Below the pieces are notes generated by a model, which was given only the letters and a program-made list of their open reading frames with translations, was not told where the DNA came from and ran no database searches. Position numbers and translations under genes: made by a program. A stretch of DNA of 64,000 nucleotides from Blasia pusilla (Eukaryota; Marchantiophyta; Marchantiopsida; Blasiales): positions 33,542,001 to 33,606,000 of the forward strand of contig CM114273.1 of NCBI GenBank assembly GCA_050084515.1, written 5' to 3'. Shown here one piece after another: positions 42,181-54,699 of this stretch (position 1 is its first letter; every line of letters starts with the position of its first letter).

Positions 42181-45100
42181 TTTGAGGAGAATCCATCATG
42201 TTGTGTGAAAAAAATTTCAATATGGGTAATTATCTATGTTATAATTCAATTTGGCGACCCTATAATATGTACAAGAAAACATAATGAGATAAAATGAAAA
42301 AACAACAACAAGCTTGCAATTTTTTCCTTTGATTCCCATTTTATATTTTGGGAAAGAAAAATGTATGGAAGGGGGAAATGATTTCATTAATTAAAATTAG
42401 CTAATGATTTAATGAATGAGTGTTATTTTGGTGGGAGGAGAGGTAATAGGTATTTTTTAAAATTTAAGGGAAAGGGGGAATTATTTATGGGAGTGGCGCA
42501 TTCTTTAAATTTTAATTCAATAATGAATTATCTAGAAAAGTGGAATGTTATTATTCCTTTCAAATTCAAAAAAGTTTTTAAAAAATATTCAAATAAATTT
42601 TTTTATTAAAAATCATTTTCATGTCCAAGCATGCTAACTAGTGGTTAATTTAAGAAGTGTCTTAATGAGGATATTCATTATGAAATATGGATCATATTTC
42701 ATAATATACCGAGGATATACTGAGAATATCCTCGGTATGATCTTATAGTTATGTTTCAAAAGTAATTTTGGAAAGAAAAATGTGAGAATGAACCATCAAC
42801 ATGAAACTTTCTATTAATTTAAGAAAATCCTTTCATTAGTCTAAGATCCAAAATATGAAACGAAATTTCATCAATCACAAGAGTTCATGGATGATGGAAT
42901 ATATGGATTTTCTCATATATATATTGTTAGTACACTATTCTTAGAATAATCATTTAATGTTTTAGACTATTTGATAATTACGATATGTTTGCAAACATGG
43001 CGTAATTACGATTCTTATCTATTTAGGTTTTTAGAAAGATTCAAATATATTTCCACTAGGAGCCTTTTGAAAATTATCCTAACCAACACGGCAACAACTT
43101 TTCTTTTTTTCAAACCTTATGAAAGTTCTCAAGGACCACTTATAGGACCACAATAACAAAGCCACTCCATGTTCATCCATCCATGCCTTAATCCATGGTC
43201 GTGAAGTCCTCAGGACGAGAGAAATTCACCAAAATCCTAGTGGAAAATGGTATTATTTTGAGGGAGATAGTTAGTGTGGATACTAATACTTCTCATCTCC
43301 ATAGAGAGACGGGAAGACTTGTAAGTTATTAATATCTGATTGTTCTATGAGAGGGAGCGTGTTACACACCCATAACAAACTGGCAGCTGTATCCAGGAGT
43401 TTACCTGCTTGGCTCATAAGTTTCTAATCACGTACAATCGATACTTGTAATTTTCGAGATCATATTCGCTTGCTTCCTCTCCAACTCCTGGATATGCATT
43501 CGAAATTTGATACCTGTAGTGGAATACGATGCCAATCACATAAGAATGTACTGAAACACGCCAGTGGTCCTCCAAAGTAAACATCCCAGGCCCAGCTACC
43601 TGCCTCTGTTTGGAACGAGCCCATTCTCTATTTGTGGGTTTCGTGGGTGGGATGTAGTTACATTTCAACTCTCTTGGGTCGGATGTGGAGAGTTCTAAGT
43701 ATTGTTATTATGTACTAGTCTATACATACCAGATACGGTCGATTGTTCCCAGAAGCTAGGCTGGAGAGAAGTGATTCATGATCGAGGGCCGACCACAAAT
43801 GTATGATGTCCTTCGTAGGTAGATTCACGTATAACATCGCGCCACCATACAAAGTAGGGGTCAGTCGGGTCTTTCAACACATCTGCCCTCTGACTTTTCC
43901 TGTACCTGTAAGAAAAAAGATAAAAATTACGCGAGGTAGAAAGCATCTCCGGCTGGCCCGTACCAAGCTGGGTGGCTCGAATTGAGCGTGAGCCGTCGAG
44001 CCATATTTCCACTGGCAATTGCTCGACTTCCCTGGGGCTTGCTTGTAGATTTGGCAGGATCTGATTGTGAAGCTATGACACCTACATTCACAGCCGATGA
44101 CTAGAAACCTTTAACCAATGCAGTTTCGTCAATATCGAAGGTGTGTGAAAGCATAGAGATATCACATCATTTGTGAGTAAAATTGCAGCATTCCACCTAG
44201 GGAGAGCGCACGAGGAAATTAAAAATATACGTATAGTTACCACTTCACCAAAACTCCACTGCTCCATAGTTAAGCTGTACGTTCAGGAAGTCACTCTGTT
44301 CATGACAGCTCTAATACCCTAATGGATGGTCTTGCAGGATCTGTCAGTAGTTGGAATTAAATTCTGTGATCGCATCCCCGCATTCCATGACAGGAAGAAA
44401 ATTTTGTACTTTCCGATAAAGAAATTGAAGTCATCGCAAAACACGGAGAGAAAGTATTACTAGTTTCCAAGTATTTCTCATCATCTTGTCAAGGGCAACT
44501 ATAAGTCAGGGATGTAGAGTTGAACCTAACGGCTAGTCAGAGAGCCATGATGAGCCACTTACGCCAAAACGTCAATGAAAGACAATTTCTACACGTGAAA
44601 AGTTCCCCTCTCATGGATATGGATTCCACAATCGTCTCAGATGATGTGCAGCTGGTCCGCGTCTGAGCTGGTCGAGGTGGTTCAAATTCCTTCTCATTTC
44701 TATGTGTAGAATTCAATTCATATTTATGTGAATTTATCTTCACTGTTTCTCTAGTGTACAAAGTACGAGCAGAGCGACACATGCAAACTTTTCATGTGTA
44801 GAAACCAGGCAAAGTTTCTAGGGGTAATTGAACGGATATATGTACATTAGATGTTTCTAGCAGGACTGCAGCAACTTTCTCAAATCGCAGTAGAAGTAAA
44901 CAGACCGCATACTTTATATTAAAGTGCATAAGTCAATTGCTTGCAGGAAATCGGTCGACAGGCACGGTCTCGAATCACATTAAACCTAAAAAACTACTAC
45001 GGTTTTACGTCTAATCGAACACTGCCAGATAAAGTTATCCAGCTATCACTGACAAGCATGAATGTTAAGTAAAGCAGTGCTGGGATTTCTAGATCTGGTA

Positions 45101-45460
45101 CTTATTTGTAGCCAGCGCCGATCAAATGCCTTGCTGATGAGAATCGTAACACTACCTAAAGTTTCCTTGCGACTGAGACATCTTAGATATTCCCACATAG
45201 CTTAAATTGAAATCGGAAAATATAGTAGTGGTTACGCGTGACTATTTGTAAACAGACAAGGCGTGTAGTGACAGCCACTCGGATCTATAATGTTCAAAGT
45301 GCTCTGAATTGATCATTTTGCAGGTTTAAGAAAGGTTACGTGCGGAAGGAACGGTAAGAAGCTTGGAATCCGATCTGAAATATTGTTCAGACCTACTATT
45401 ACCTAATTATTAACTACCTTTCCTGAATGAGTGACAGAGATAATGTGCACACAGCTCAGT
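42181..45460. other. No gene recognised
   Basis: 42.2-43.1 kb is very AT-rich with no usable frame. It includes a 13-bp perfect hairpin, ATACCGAGGATAT (42706-42718) with 42726-42738. 43.3-45.4 kb has several minus-strand frames of 80 codons (43414-43668, 43776-44018, 44537-44782) without recognisable domains. They could be exons of an unknown minus-strand gene, but I see no convincing splice chain. Confidence 0.35.
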
Positions 45461-46047
45461 AGGCACACTTTAAACGCGCACTGTCTGATGAATTTGATCA
45501 TGAAAAAAAACCCAAACCCCTTACTTCAATTAAATTGGACTACTCTCGAGTTTCCGAATTGGAAATCCACACGAAAAGTGTTACTTTGAACCCTCTGCAA
45601 GTTTTGCGCGTTCTTCAAACTTCCGCATTTCCAAAATTACACTGTTGGAGCCTATACGGGTACGGAGCAAGACTTATTTCAACTCACGACGATCAAACCA
45701 AACCTGCACTATGCATGATATCGATGAACTTCCAGTTTGAAGCTTATGTGGAGACTTTGGAGCTCAATCTCGTTCCATATCATTACGTCCTCCTCGCATT
45801 CTCGACCCTGGCCCGATCGCGAGAGACTTCTGTTAAGTCTCTCGACTTGACTCGATTATCATCGAGGTCGTCGGGCAAAATGTTTGAATCCAAAGATGAA
45901 GCGGACATTGGATCTGCAAATTTTCCCTCAGTCAAATCAATAGTCACGACTCTTGGGATCAGTCATGATAATGACTCCTCCATTATCCTGATTCATCTGA
46001 TGCTACAGCGAGGCGTCATGGTCATGAACGAGAGTTCTTGGCGCTAG
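45461..46047 (+). pseudogene. Leucine-rich ORF remnant (LRR/FBD-like)
   Basis: The frame is open from 45461 to a stop at 46045, but no ATG exists near its start. Periodic leucines appear in stretches such as ISMNFQFEAYVETLELNLVP and HYVLLAFSTLARS, then TSVKSLDLTRLSSRSSG and FPSVKSIVTTLGIS. This spacing resembles the leucine-rich region of plant F-box/LRR/FBD proteins. It could be a terminal exon whose acceptor lies just upstream, or a truncated copy. No full gene is visible. Confidence 0.3.
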
Positions 46048-49000
46048 TTACATTTGTAAGCCGGCGATGATTGCAACACGCTCCGGTGGCCTATAAGATC
46101 AAGATAATTAATACAACATTCGTGAAATTGTGAGAAACTTTTGAAATCATCACCATTCCAGTGGACGTCGTTCAAGCGCAGTCCATGTGGATCTGGGCTT
46201 AGAAATTTTTAAAAATGAGCTCTGTATACACATCTGGCTACATAAGTACATGACATGAATCTCATTTCAAGTTGTCGGGTCCGCCCTCTGCACATGATGT
46301 AATTTCATTTTCGGGAGTTACGCAGCAGCCCGCGCGATTTGACAAGGACGATGTACGCCCACGTTTCATACATGTGTAAACCAGGAAATCGGAAGCCCAA
46401 GACTTCTGAAAAGGAAAGTTGTGACCGACAAGACAGTAGGCAATAAATCCTGGCATCGCGTACCCGAGTCTCGTTTCCTCGCCCAGTGCATCGGTTTTGC
46501 AGAGGATTTGAAATACAAATAGGAATTTTAAATTGTTGGACAGGGAATAGTAACTGCAATTCGTACATTTAGAATCCAGGTATATCTGGGTCTCATTTCC
46601 ACGCAACATGAATTCCTTACCTTTACATAGTGCTGCGTAGAAAGCTAGTGGGTACTGTCACCATCAACATCATCTCGAACAGATCTTATGAAACTTGAAA
46701 AGTTCTACATATGACATGCGAAGGCCAGCGCTGGACTGCAAAGTCGGGATCACCAGTGGCGAAGGCATGGTAACAATACTAAGCGATTCAATGATGAGGT
46801 CTCATGTGTGACTGAAAAGAAGACGGTAAGATCTGACTCATCATGCTTATAACTACTTCATCGAGGTACCGGTAATCTCGTTCCCGGAGGGCAGTGGAGT
46901 CGACATGTACGCGATAGTCGGAAATAAAAGAATAAAGAAAATCTGAATGGACCGCAACGACGATGACCAGGCACTCGCAGATCCCATGAGGACAGAGATA
47001 AACCTAGTCTACTTGGTCCATTAGCGCACCCGCAGGCCCTCCGCAATCGGATCCGGCTTACCACACGCTGAAGTCCTGATCGACTCAATCTGGCGAAACT
47101 TTGTATGTCAAACGTTCAGGATCACACGACAGACTACGCAAGTTCCGCTTGAATCTTGATCGAGCTGTCCACGCACCACGCCAGGCACTCCTGGTGCGGG
47201 CCGGCCGGTGGGCTCTCAGAACTACCTACCGTCAAGCTCGTAAAACGATATGCACACATCTTCGGGCAGAGGATAAAGAACCTGAACCACTTGACGCGCG
47301 CGCGCGCGCGCGCGTGTCAAGTGGCCAAATTGACTAGCTCTAGGTTTCGAGCTTCTCCTGAATGATTAAGCTAAACGAGTTTCGAATTCGTTGATTAATT
47401 CATGAACGGTGTGGAAGTAACGAGGTCTGGTCAGAAAGATTTCAAAATTTCAGACCTGAAATTGCTCTGAGAGGTGGTAACTTACCCTCATGTTTAGAAC
47501 TGGAGAATTTGTCTGCGGGGGTTCGGTCACGTAATGCTCATCGTCGTAATGCGCGCATCGGGCTGAGCACGTCTTCGCTAATTAATGGATTGCAATTGAG
47601 ATCTACTTACCTTCAAGAGGGTAACGATACGCTCATCCGAGGAGAGCACAGCTGTGAAGAATTGGTGCCATAGACTTATTGACCGGGATTCGAGTAGAGG
47701 TGTAGGGAAAGCCATGATGATGAATCTGAAAGCAGATCGATCCTGTTTCCGAGTTTGAGTGTTCAGGGCTGTTCTCGCTTTACTAATTTTCCATCGCCAA
47801 TGACGACGGGAAATTGCGGACGATCTTCCTTTGAGGTGGGATTAGAAGTTCCAGGTGACTGTTGAAGACCTCCAAGTTGGTTTTTCGTAATCAAGCGTTG
47901 GATCGATGCGTAAACCGTGTCATGCGCATGAGCAATTGCAATGAAGCGTTGTCAGGTTAAAGTTTCCGAGTCGATCCACACTGCTCAGCTTTGACGCGAT
48001 CTGGAACACCCGTCATGATCAAAGTGCTTCATATTAGAAGATTTCGATCGTTCGCATCATCCTTGGTTCACGACGGGATCTGAAGTTCCGGAAGTCTTCG
48101 AAAGCGTCCAAATAGAGAAGCCATGGCATACTCCTCTGGGCGGTGGGATTATGCACTGCAGGCGGAGGTGGCATGACTCACACTGAGGAAGACAGGATAT
48201 TCTCTGCGTGATCTGAATTGATGCAATTTGTAGGAAGGAGTGAGGCTTAGACCGCGAAGATTGGGAAACGTGTGAGACAGATCTATGTTCGCTCGATATC
48301 GAGAACTCGATCTAACACAAATAAAAAGTTACCTTCCTTGCGAGTAATAAATTCGCTGTTCATCATTGACTTTTCTTTGTTTGGAAATTAAATATTATAC
48401 ATGCAGATTGTTCCATCAATGTGCGAAGATCCGTCGGTCCATGCATCCATCATCTGTACAGCGACCTGATTTGCTTCCTGGCGCGCTTTCTTTGGTTCCG
48501 AAGTTGAGAACATAGTCGAGCTCTCCCTCTATCGATCAACTATGGATCATATCTAGTTAGGGCAGGTTGGCCAGATCCATCGACATCGTCTACCACGGAG
48601 AGACTCGAAGATTGTGAGCGTGGATGCACAATTAGATTGAAGTTTATGGTGAGACTGCTGGAAATCCCAGGTGATGAGAATGGTCCACCCGTGTGCGCAG
48701 TCCTGAAACAGATCAGGAGTGAATGTCAATGCAAGATCTCATGATACATAACATGCACGTGGGATGGGATCCATGGAACGGAGAGAGAGATCGAGGAAGG
48801 CTAACGTTTGAGATCGAGTCTCTAAGCATTCAACCCTCCGATCTGATGTTATATTGCAAATCAGTCTAACGTCTCCGTTCAACGAGTAGCTGCTACCACC
48901 GACTTCTAGCCGATGTGCGATCGGAAGTTGGGTGGCTAGCTGGGAGGAAGGAGCTGGGGGTGGTGGACACAGTTTAGCGACTACAGTCGAGATCTATACA

Positions 49001-49065
49001 TCCATCGATCGATTTCAATCCGTTCTTCGACGCTAACTGCAATAGCATTCCATTCAGATCGAGCA
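46048..49065. other. No gene recognised
   Basis: Short open frames on both strands have no domains. The notable structure is a perfect palindrome at 47287-47324: CCACTTGAC, then an alternating GC/CG tract of about 20 bases, then GTCAAGTGG. The last few hundred bases are the upstream region of the membrane protein gene at 49066. Confidence 0.4.
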
Positions 49066-49830
49066 ATGGATCCGAACTTGGGAGACGGAGGCCCAATGTT
49101 TTCTGACTCTGAACCAGTGACAACTTGGCAAATCCTTGTCTTCCAGATCCTCGTTTTCACAACGGTGTGCTATTTCTGGGCCGTGAGATTGATCAATTTC
49201 TTCTTTGGTCCTGCCATTTCTCTAGTTCTGTGGCTATCCTCCTACCTCGAAGTCGGCTCATTTGATTTTTCTCAAACATTCACGGTTGTCGTGAACACGA
49301 TATGTTTTAGAGGTCTTGACAGCGACTCATTCTGTGGTCCTCCTCCCGACGAAGATACAATTCAATTTCGTTATGCAACCTGCACGAGACAGGGGCTATT
49401 TGCTTTCGGCGCTGCGGGCTCTGCTGCCCTATTATACTGGGTATTTCCCAAGCTACGTTCCCGTCCACGTTATGGGTTGTCCAATCTCCTCGCTCAACAT
49501 GGATACCCACTGTCTTTGGAGCTCGGCGTTTTGATCATCTTTTGGATTTTATCACGTTTTACGTGGGCTACATTCTATTACCTTCTCTCACAGTTTGCTG
49601 TGTCTATCTACGGCCTGGCCTTAGTGATGCTACTCGACTGGGCCGTAGCCTTGATCTCCGTCATCTATTACTTAGTTCACATCGTTCCGTACTTGCTGGT
49701 TTGGCCTATCCCCACAAATGTTCTGATTCCAGCTCTTGTAGCGCTCGTTCCCGTCGTTCTCATTGTAAGCATTTGCTGGTCTTTAGGACCGGAACATAGA
49801 AAGAATACTAGCCCTACTCTACTGGGCTAG
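49066..49830 (+). CDS. Multi-pass membrane protein, 254 aa, unrecognised
   Basis: The intact single-exon frame starts at an ATG (MDPNLGDGGPMF) and ends at TAG. It is strongly hydrophobic, with about six candidate membrane segments: residues 21-47, 49-62, 107-127, 150-175, 177-203 and 205-236. A polar, cysteine-containing loop lies between the second and third (about 64-106, with C80, C90, C106). The C terminus is short and basic (GPEHRKNTSP). I do not recognise the family and assign no function. Length, composition and lack of lesions argue for a real gene. It has no neighbours to suggest a role. Confidence 0.6.
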   Translation: MDPNLGDGGPMFSDSEPVTTWQILVFQILVFTTVCYFWAVRLINFFFGPAISLVLWLSSYLEVGSFDFSQTFTVVVNTICFRGLDSDSFCGPPPDEDTIQFRYATCTRQGLFAFGAAGSAALLYWVFPKLRSRPRYGLSNLLAQHGYPLSLELGVLIIFWILSRFTWATFYYLLSQFAVSIYGLALVMLLDWAVALISVIYYLVHIVPYLLVWPIPTNVLIPALVALVPVVLIVSICWSLGPEHRKNTSPTLLG

Positions 49831-52800
49831 AAATCCACCTCATCCATGATTTCCTCCTATCTTCGTAATTAGAGTCCACGATTTCATGTCTGTACGTTTG
49901 AGCATATATGTATCTGCCATAGCCAGCCCTAATTAGTATGTAGTTGAGTTCTACCTGACCACGCCGGCCGGTACGGTTTCGAGGCTCCAGTTTGTTTAGG
50001 GTAAATTTCAACTATACATGTACATTTCCTATAGATAACCGGTCTGTAATCTTTCTCGTCCAGGAGAGGCTAGGAGATAGTTGTGAGGGAAGCTTATGAT
50101 CGGGACGGACAGTTTGGCGATTCGTGGTTGAAACGCAGGAGATTCAGTGGAGTTCTGAGCCACACCAACATTGGCAGCTCGAGAGACCAGAAGATTCTAC
50201 CATTAATACGGGATGCTGCAGCCTGACGCACCGTTTGAATACATGTACATTACTGCTATTTCCTCTATTGGTAAATAAGTTTGATAGTGACCTGGACGAG
50301 GAGTCATATTCATACGAACGAAAATTTTGCGGTCAATTGCAATCGGGGTTGATCCGAAGGCCATCTACAATCGACGAATTTCTTAAGTGAGTACTTTCGA
50401 GGTTTAGCGGAGCAGCAGTTGAATCAAGAATGGAAGCAGATTGGAGGACCGATATCACTCGCCCTACAATGATCTATACACGTATGGCCCAGGTTGGAAC
50501 TAGCTTCGGCATGTGGAACTAGCTAACTGGACTGAGTGCATACCGCACTCGATACCGATGATCGGTCGGTGACATGGTTGGGACTTCAGGCAGGAGAACG
50601 GAGTCGTGCAGTGGAGTCAGCCACCCCCAACACTCAACGACTTTCTGCGCGCGAGACAAGGCAGAGCAAATGCCCAGCGAGCAGTCGATGTAGCATGTCA
50701 CGTACAAACCGTAGCGGCGTCTCTTGATGACAAATTCAATTTCAATTCGGCGGTTTGGAGATCGACTGAGAGTGTAGTAGTTAGCTCTCGATACATGCAC
50801 TCAACGAGATGCGAGCGCGCATACATGTGAAGCCGCTTGGGCCATACAAGAGAGTGCAATCCTTGTAACAATCTGGAATTACGCGGGTCTTGCTGCAATT
50901 AAGAATGACGTCAAAGAAGCGATCCAGCTTCAAGGTGTATGCAAATAAGCACGTCTCACGCAACCTGTTCGTGGATCAGAACTGCAGTGCGTCCGTAGAT
51001 GCAAAATATTACTGTTCTCTTCCAGAAAAGACGTGACTTCCATAGCATGCAGATGTGCTGAGAAGCTGCTACTACTGATCAATCAATCCGTGTTTTACGA
51101 GGTGCTCGATCGACACGGGCCCAATGGCCAGATCGTTATTACTGTTTATTACTACAATTATTCCAGAGGGTCACTGCAGCGTTCGAGTATGTTGTTGTCC
51201 TTACACGTCAAAGTTCCATACTGTACACATCTGACTCTGGAACTCCAGTGTCGACTGCGCACTTCCCAACTAGCAAAGCGTTGTGGATATCACGGTCTTG
51301 GGATCGTCAACGACGCTACTAATACTCTTAGAGTTAGCACCTCTTGCACGATCACGGGTCAAAACTGTCTTCTAGATTGCACGTAGTCTACGGTCTGAAG
51401 CTAGTTGACATAAGCTGGAGTATGAAAAGCTCGCGTTCGAGGCTTCGAGCATGAAACCCTAAGGAAGAAAGAGAAATGAATAAACTAGTCGGAAACTGCC
51501 CACAAAGGAACCCCCAACCCTAAGGACCGGATCCATGGACGGCCACGGTAATATATTTTATTACTTTGAGTGCAAACCCCTCTCCATTTGGCCAAGAATT
51601 ATTTATTATTTTGGGAGGTAATTTAAAACCAAGGGATCATAAAACAGTAGTTTCATCATTAGCAGAGCCCGTTGCATAACATTTTTCCCACGTCCAAAAG
51701 TTGGACGTTGGACGTAGTAGCAAATTCGCCCTAAACCGGATTTAAAATAGCTCAGCTTTCATTTCATAAAAAGCCTCTCCTCTACAACAAAACCTAAAAA
51801 CATCCTCACTCACTCTATTCCCCCCTAAAGTTAAATCTGCAGAGTTGTCCATCTTGGCTATTTCCCTTGCATGCTCCTCATATTGGCCCCCCCTACTCCA
51901 AACTGTTTTTGGACGTTTCATGGGAACTTACGAGCCTTTACGTTCAGATGAATTTGTCCATTTCCATTGGTGAACAACCTCAACTTTGGGATGGTTTTTT
52001 TCATGGAGATCCCCATCCATACATGATATTCTCCTCTTTGGAACATGTGCCAAGTTAGTCTCCACCCAACTTGGAAGTCGCTTCTCACAATTATCCTTCC
52101 TTTATGTGATGGGAGTATAGTCAACTTGAAGTTCTTTCCTTGCAGTTTTCATTCAAGTAGCAGTTTGTAATGTAGAATGATTCCTTACCCTCATGTATCA
52201 ATTTTATGTGGGTTTTAGCAATTACATTTCTTACATTTGTAGGTCATTTTGTTTGGGGCCATTCTTATTTCTTCTACTAACATGAAATATTAGTATAACT
52301 TCCCTCTTTATGGGATGCTCTAGCCATGGCTTAGACACAAAATTTTCCTCTCAACAAAATAGATAGTTATTCCATATCCCTTACTTTCTAGGGATATGGA
52401 ATAACTCTACTCTTGAGAGGAAGGTAATAAACTTCAATAAAAAGCTAGATGGAAAACCCATAAGAGATACAAAGGAGGGGGGCATAGATAGCCAAAAACC
52501 CGTGGGCCAAAAGCGGCCCTTCAAAGAAACAAGGGGGTCTTGCTCCTATAGACCAAACTCACCAACAATAGCGGAGACAATATCAACAACATCTAGCAAA
52601 ATATTGTTACTACTAAGTGGCAATAGTTTAGGGTCAACCTCTTCAGCCCACAAAAACTCATTTACTTACAGAATTATAGAGACCCGTTGCCACCAATAAT
52701 ATTTTATTTAAATAGTTAAGAAGTAGAATGAAGGAGGGGAATCTAGAGAATCCACCTATCCCCTCCTCTTGATGCTTCCTAGTGAGAGGCTACATTGAAA

Positions 52801-53736
52801 GAAGGGAAGACAGAGATGAAGAAACTAGTACGGGCCAAAAGGCCGATTGAATTTGAATCGCGTCTTTGGAAAGGAGGAGGAGGAGGACTATGGAGGAAGA
52901 CTATGGCAAACGTTTAGAATTTTGTTTGTAACTATTTCCATGGTGATCCAATCTTTTCAATTTAAGGCCCAATGTGTTCATCTTCTCAAGCTTGAACTTT
53001 GGGTTCTTCTTTTTTCCACTTAAGATTGAGATTTCCAAAGTTCTTGGGATCTTTGGACCTCCTTCTCTCCTAAATGTGCTCATAGATTCCTATACGCAAT
53101 TTCAAACATAGCGCTCTCCTTATAGAGTGATACCGGCTTACCATTGGTTTAAGGGATTCCTCTTGCTTTTCTGGATCTTTTGATACGGGCTGGGCCCAAC
53201 ATTACGAACTCATTCCCTCATAGCGGTTATTGGTGGGTGGCTCACTTCCTCCCCCACATCCTCTTTTTCGGTGTTTCCAATTTCTTTCATAACTTTCTTC
53301 TCGAATGTCGGTTTTGGGCGTGTTTGGGCATGTTTCGATCGTCTTGACGAGCTCGTTCTTTTGATATCAAGTAGGTTTTCTACTTTTTCTTCCTTCTTTG
53401 TAGGCGCCTATTTTTGTGTACGGGTTTGTTTTAGGTCAATTCCTCCCAAAAGTCTTCCTTGCTCTTTCAACTCCTTACCTTATTGTTCCGCCCCTACATA
53501 CGTTTAGAACATTAGAAATTCATATTCTTGAGCCACCTCTTCCGATACCATATCCATCACTTTTCCTTTTCAATTACTTTTTATATTTTTCTTATAGTAA
53601 CTTTCAATCATAAATTCGGTATTGCCTAATCTTCATCTCTCCACTACTTTTGCTTTGTTCGTTATCCTCATGCTTTCTCCAAACTACGTTCCGTATTTCT
53701 TTTCTTGTCTTCGGAGATTTTCCAACCTTTACTTCT
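49831..53736. other. No gene recognised
   Basis: Several frames of 60-117 codons are open between 50.1 and 51.4 kb, but none has a recognised domain. 51.5-53.2 kb is AT-rich. A foldback at 52342-52425 has a perfect 15-bp inner stem (52366-52380 with 52391-52405) and outer TTCCTCTCAA/TTGAGAGGAA arms. The last few hundred bases precede the non-LTR retrotransposon. Confidence 0.4.
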
Positions 53737-54699
53737 ATGTCATCAGAGATGGAGTTGGATTCTCCATCTACTCGCTTATCTGGTTTTACACGCCCTCCTA
53801 TAGCCGTAACCTCTCTCCCTGGTTCACCTCCTCATCGTCGATCTCGCCATTTTCCTCCAGATGCTAATACACCCATTACACTCGCTACATTTCTTCCGGA
53901 TTCTCCTCTTCTCCCTTCTTCGCCTTGTGCTATGGAGCCTAATCCTGATCCATTATTACCAAATCCTTCTACTTTGCCATCCCCACATATCTCATCTATG
54001 CCCTTGCTTCCAACTCCCATCTATTCTACCCGAATCTCCCCTCTTCCTCCTCCTCCTTCCCCAACCTATTTACCCCCTCATCGTCGGCCATCACCACCTC
54101 TTGCACCTCCCACCTCCTCTCCTTGTAACCCTTCTACTTCTCCATTTGTACCAAAGGTTCGTTGCATATCTTGTGGTAAGGACTTTGCTCCTAATGGGAT
54201 CAAAAGACATCAGCGGTACTGTCGATCCATGCATGGGCCTTCAATCCCTAATCCGATACCAACTCCTACTGCACTCCCCACAACAACTGCTTGGACCTGG
54301 TTAAGCCAAATTGATCTCCTTCGCTCTTTCCATCCAGGTCTTCCTCGTCCTAGACTCTACACTCGCATTCCTATTGCTCTTCGCCCCATCACCCAACAAG
54401 CTTTGCTATTCCCATTAGAAAGGTTAGCGCGTGACCCCACAGATATAAATGCTTGGTATCTCCTATTACTCTTCCCACAATGGGTTTTAGTCCTCCCTCC
54501 AAGGGGGGGTGCAATGGGTCATCGTGAAACCTCCACACGTATTCAACGCTTTATGTCAGGGGATTGGGAGAATCTTCAGAATGAGCATGTACTTCGAGTT
54601 GAGGCCTTAGTGCGGCTCATGCCACTCAACATGCCAATCATGGGAGGCCTTCAATACAACAAACCTTCAACAAAGTCTACTATTGGGGCAGGTTGGTGA
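53737..54699 (+). pseudogene. N-terminal part of the non-LTR protein (Pro-rich, CCHC finger)
   Basis: The first in-frame ATG (53737, MSSEMELD) is preferred, since the frame further upstream begins without one. The N terminus is proline/serine-rich for about 140 residues. Then comes a zinc finger C-I-S-C-x12-H-x4-C (GKDFAPNGIKRHQRYC), as in the N-terminal nucleic-acid-binding fingers of R2-type elements. The rest is a linker leading to the reverse transcriptase (ERLARDPTDINAWYLLLLFP, then WVLVLPPRGG). The frame is lost near 54690. A +1 shift would continue with RLVSFHAARALG, then the next ORF. Confidence 0.6.

Noticed and set aside
53650-53736. Upstream extension of the non-LTR N-terminal frame
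   Set aside because: It begins without an ATG; the first in-frame ATG at 53737 precedes the proline-rich region and is a better start.
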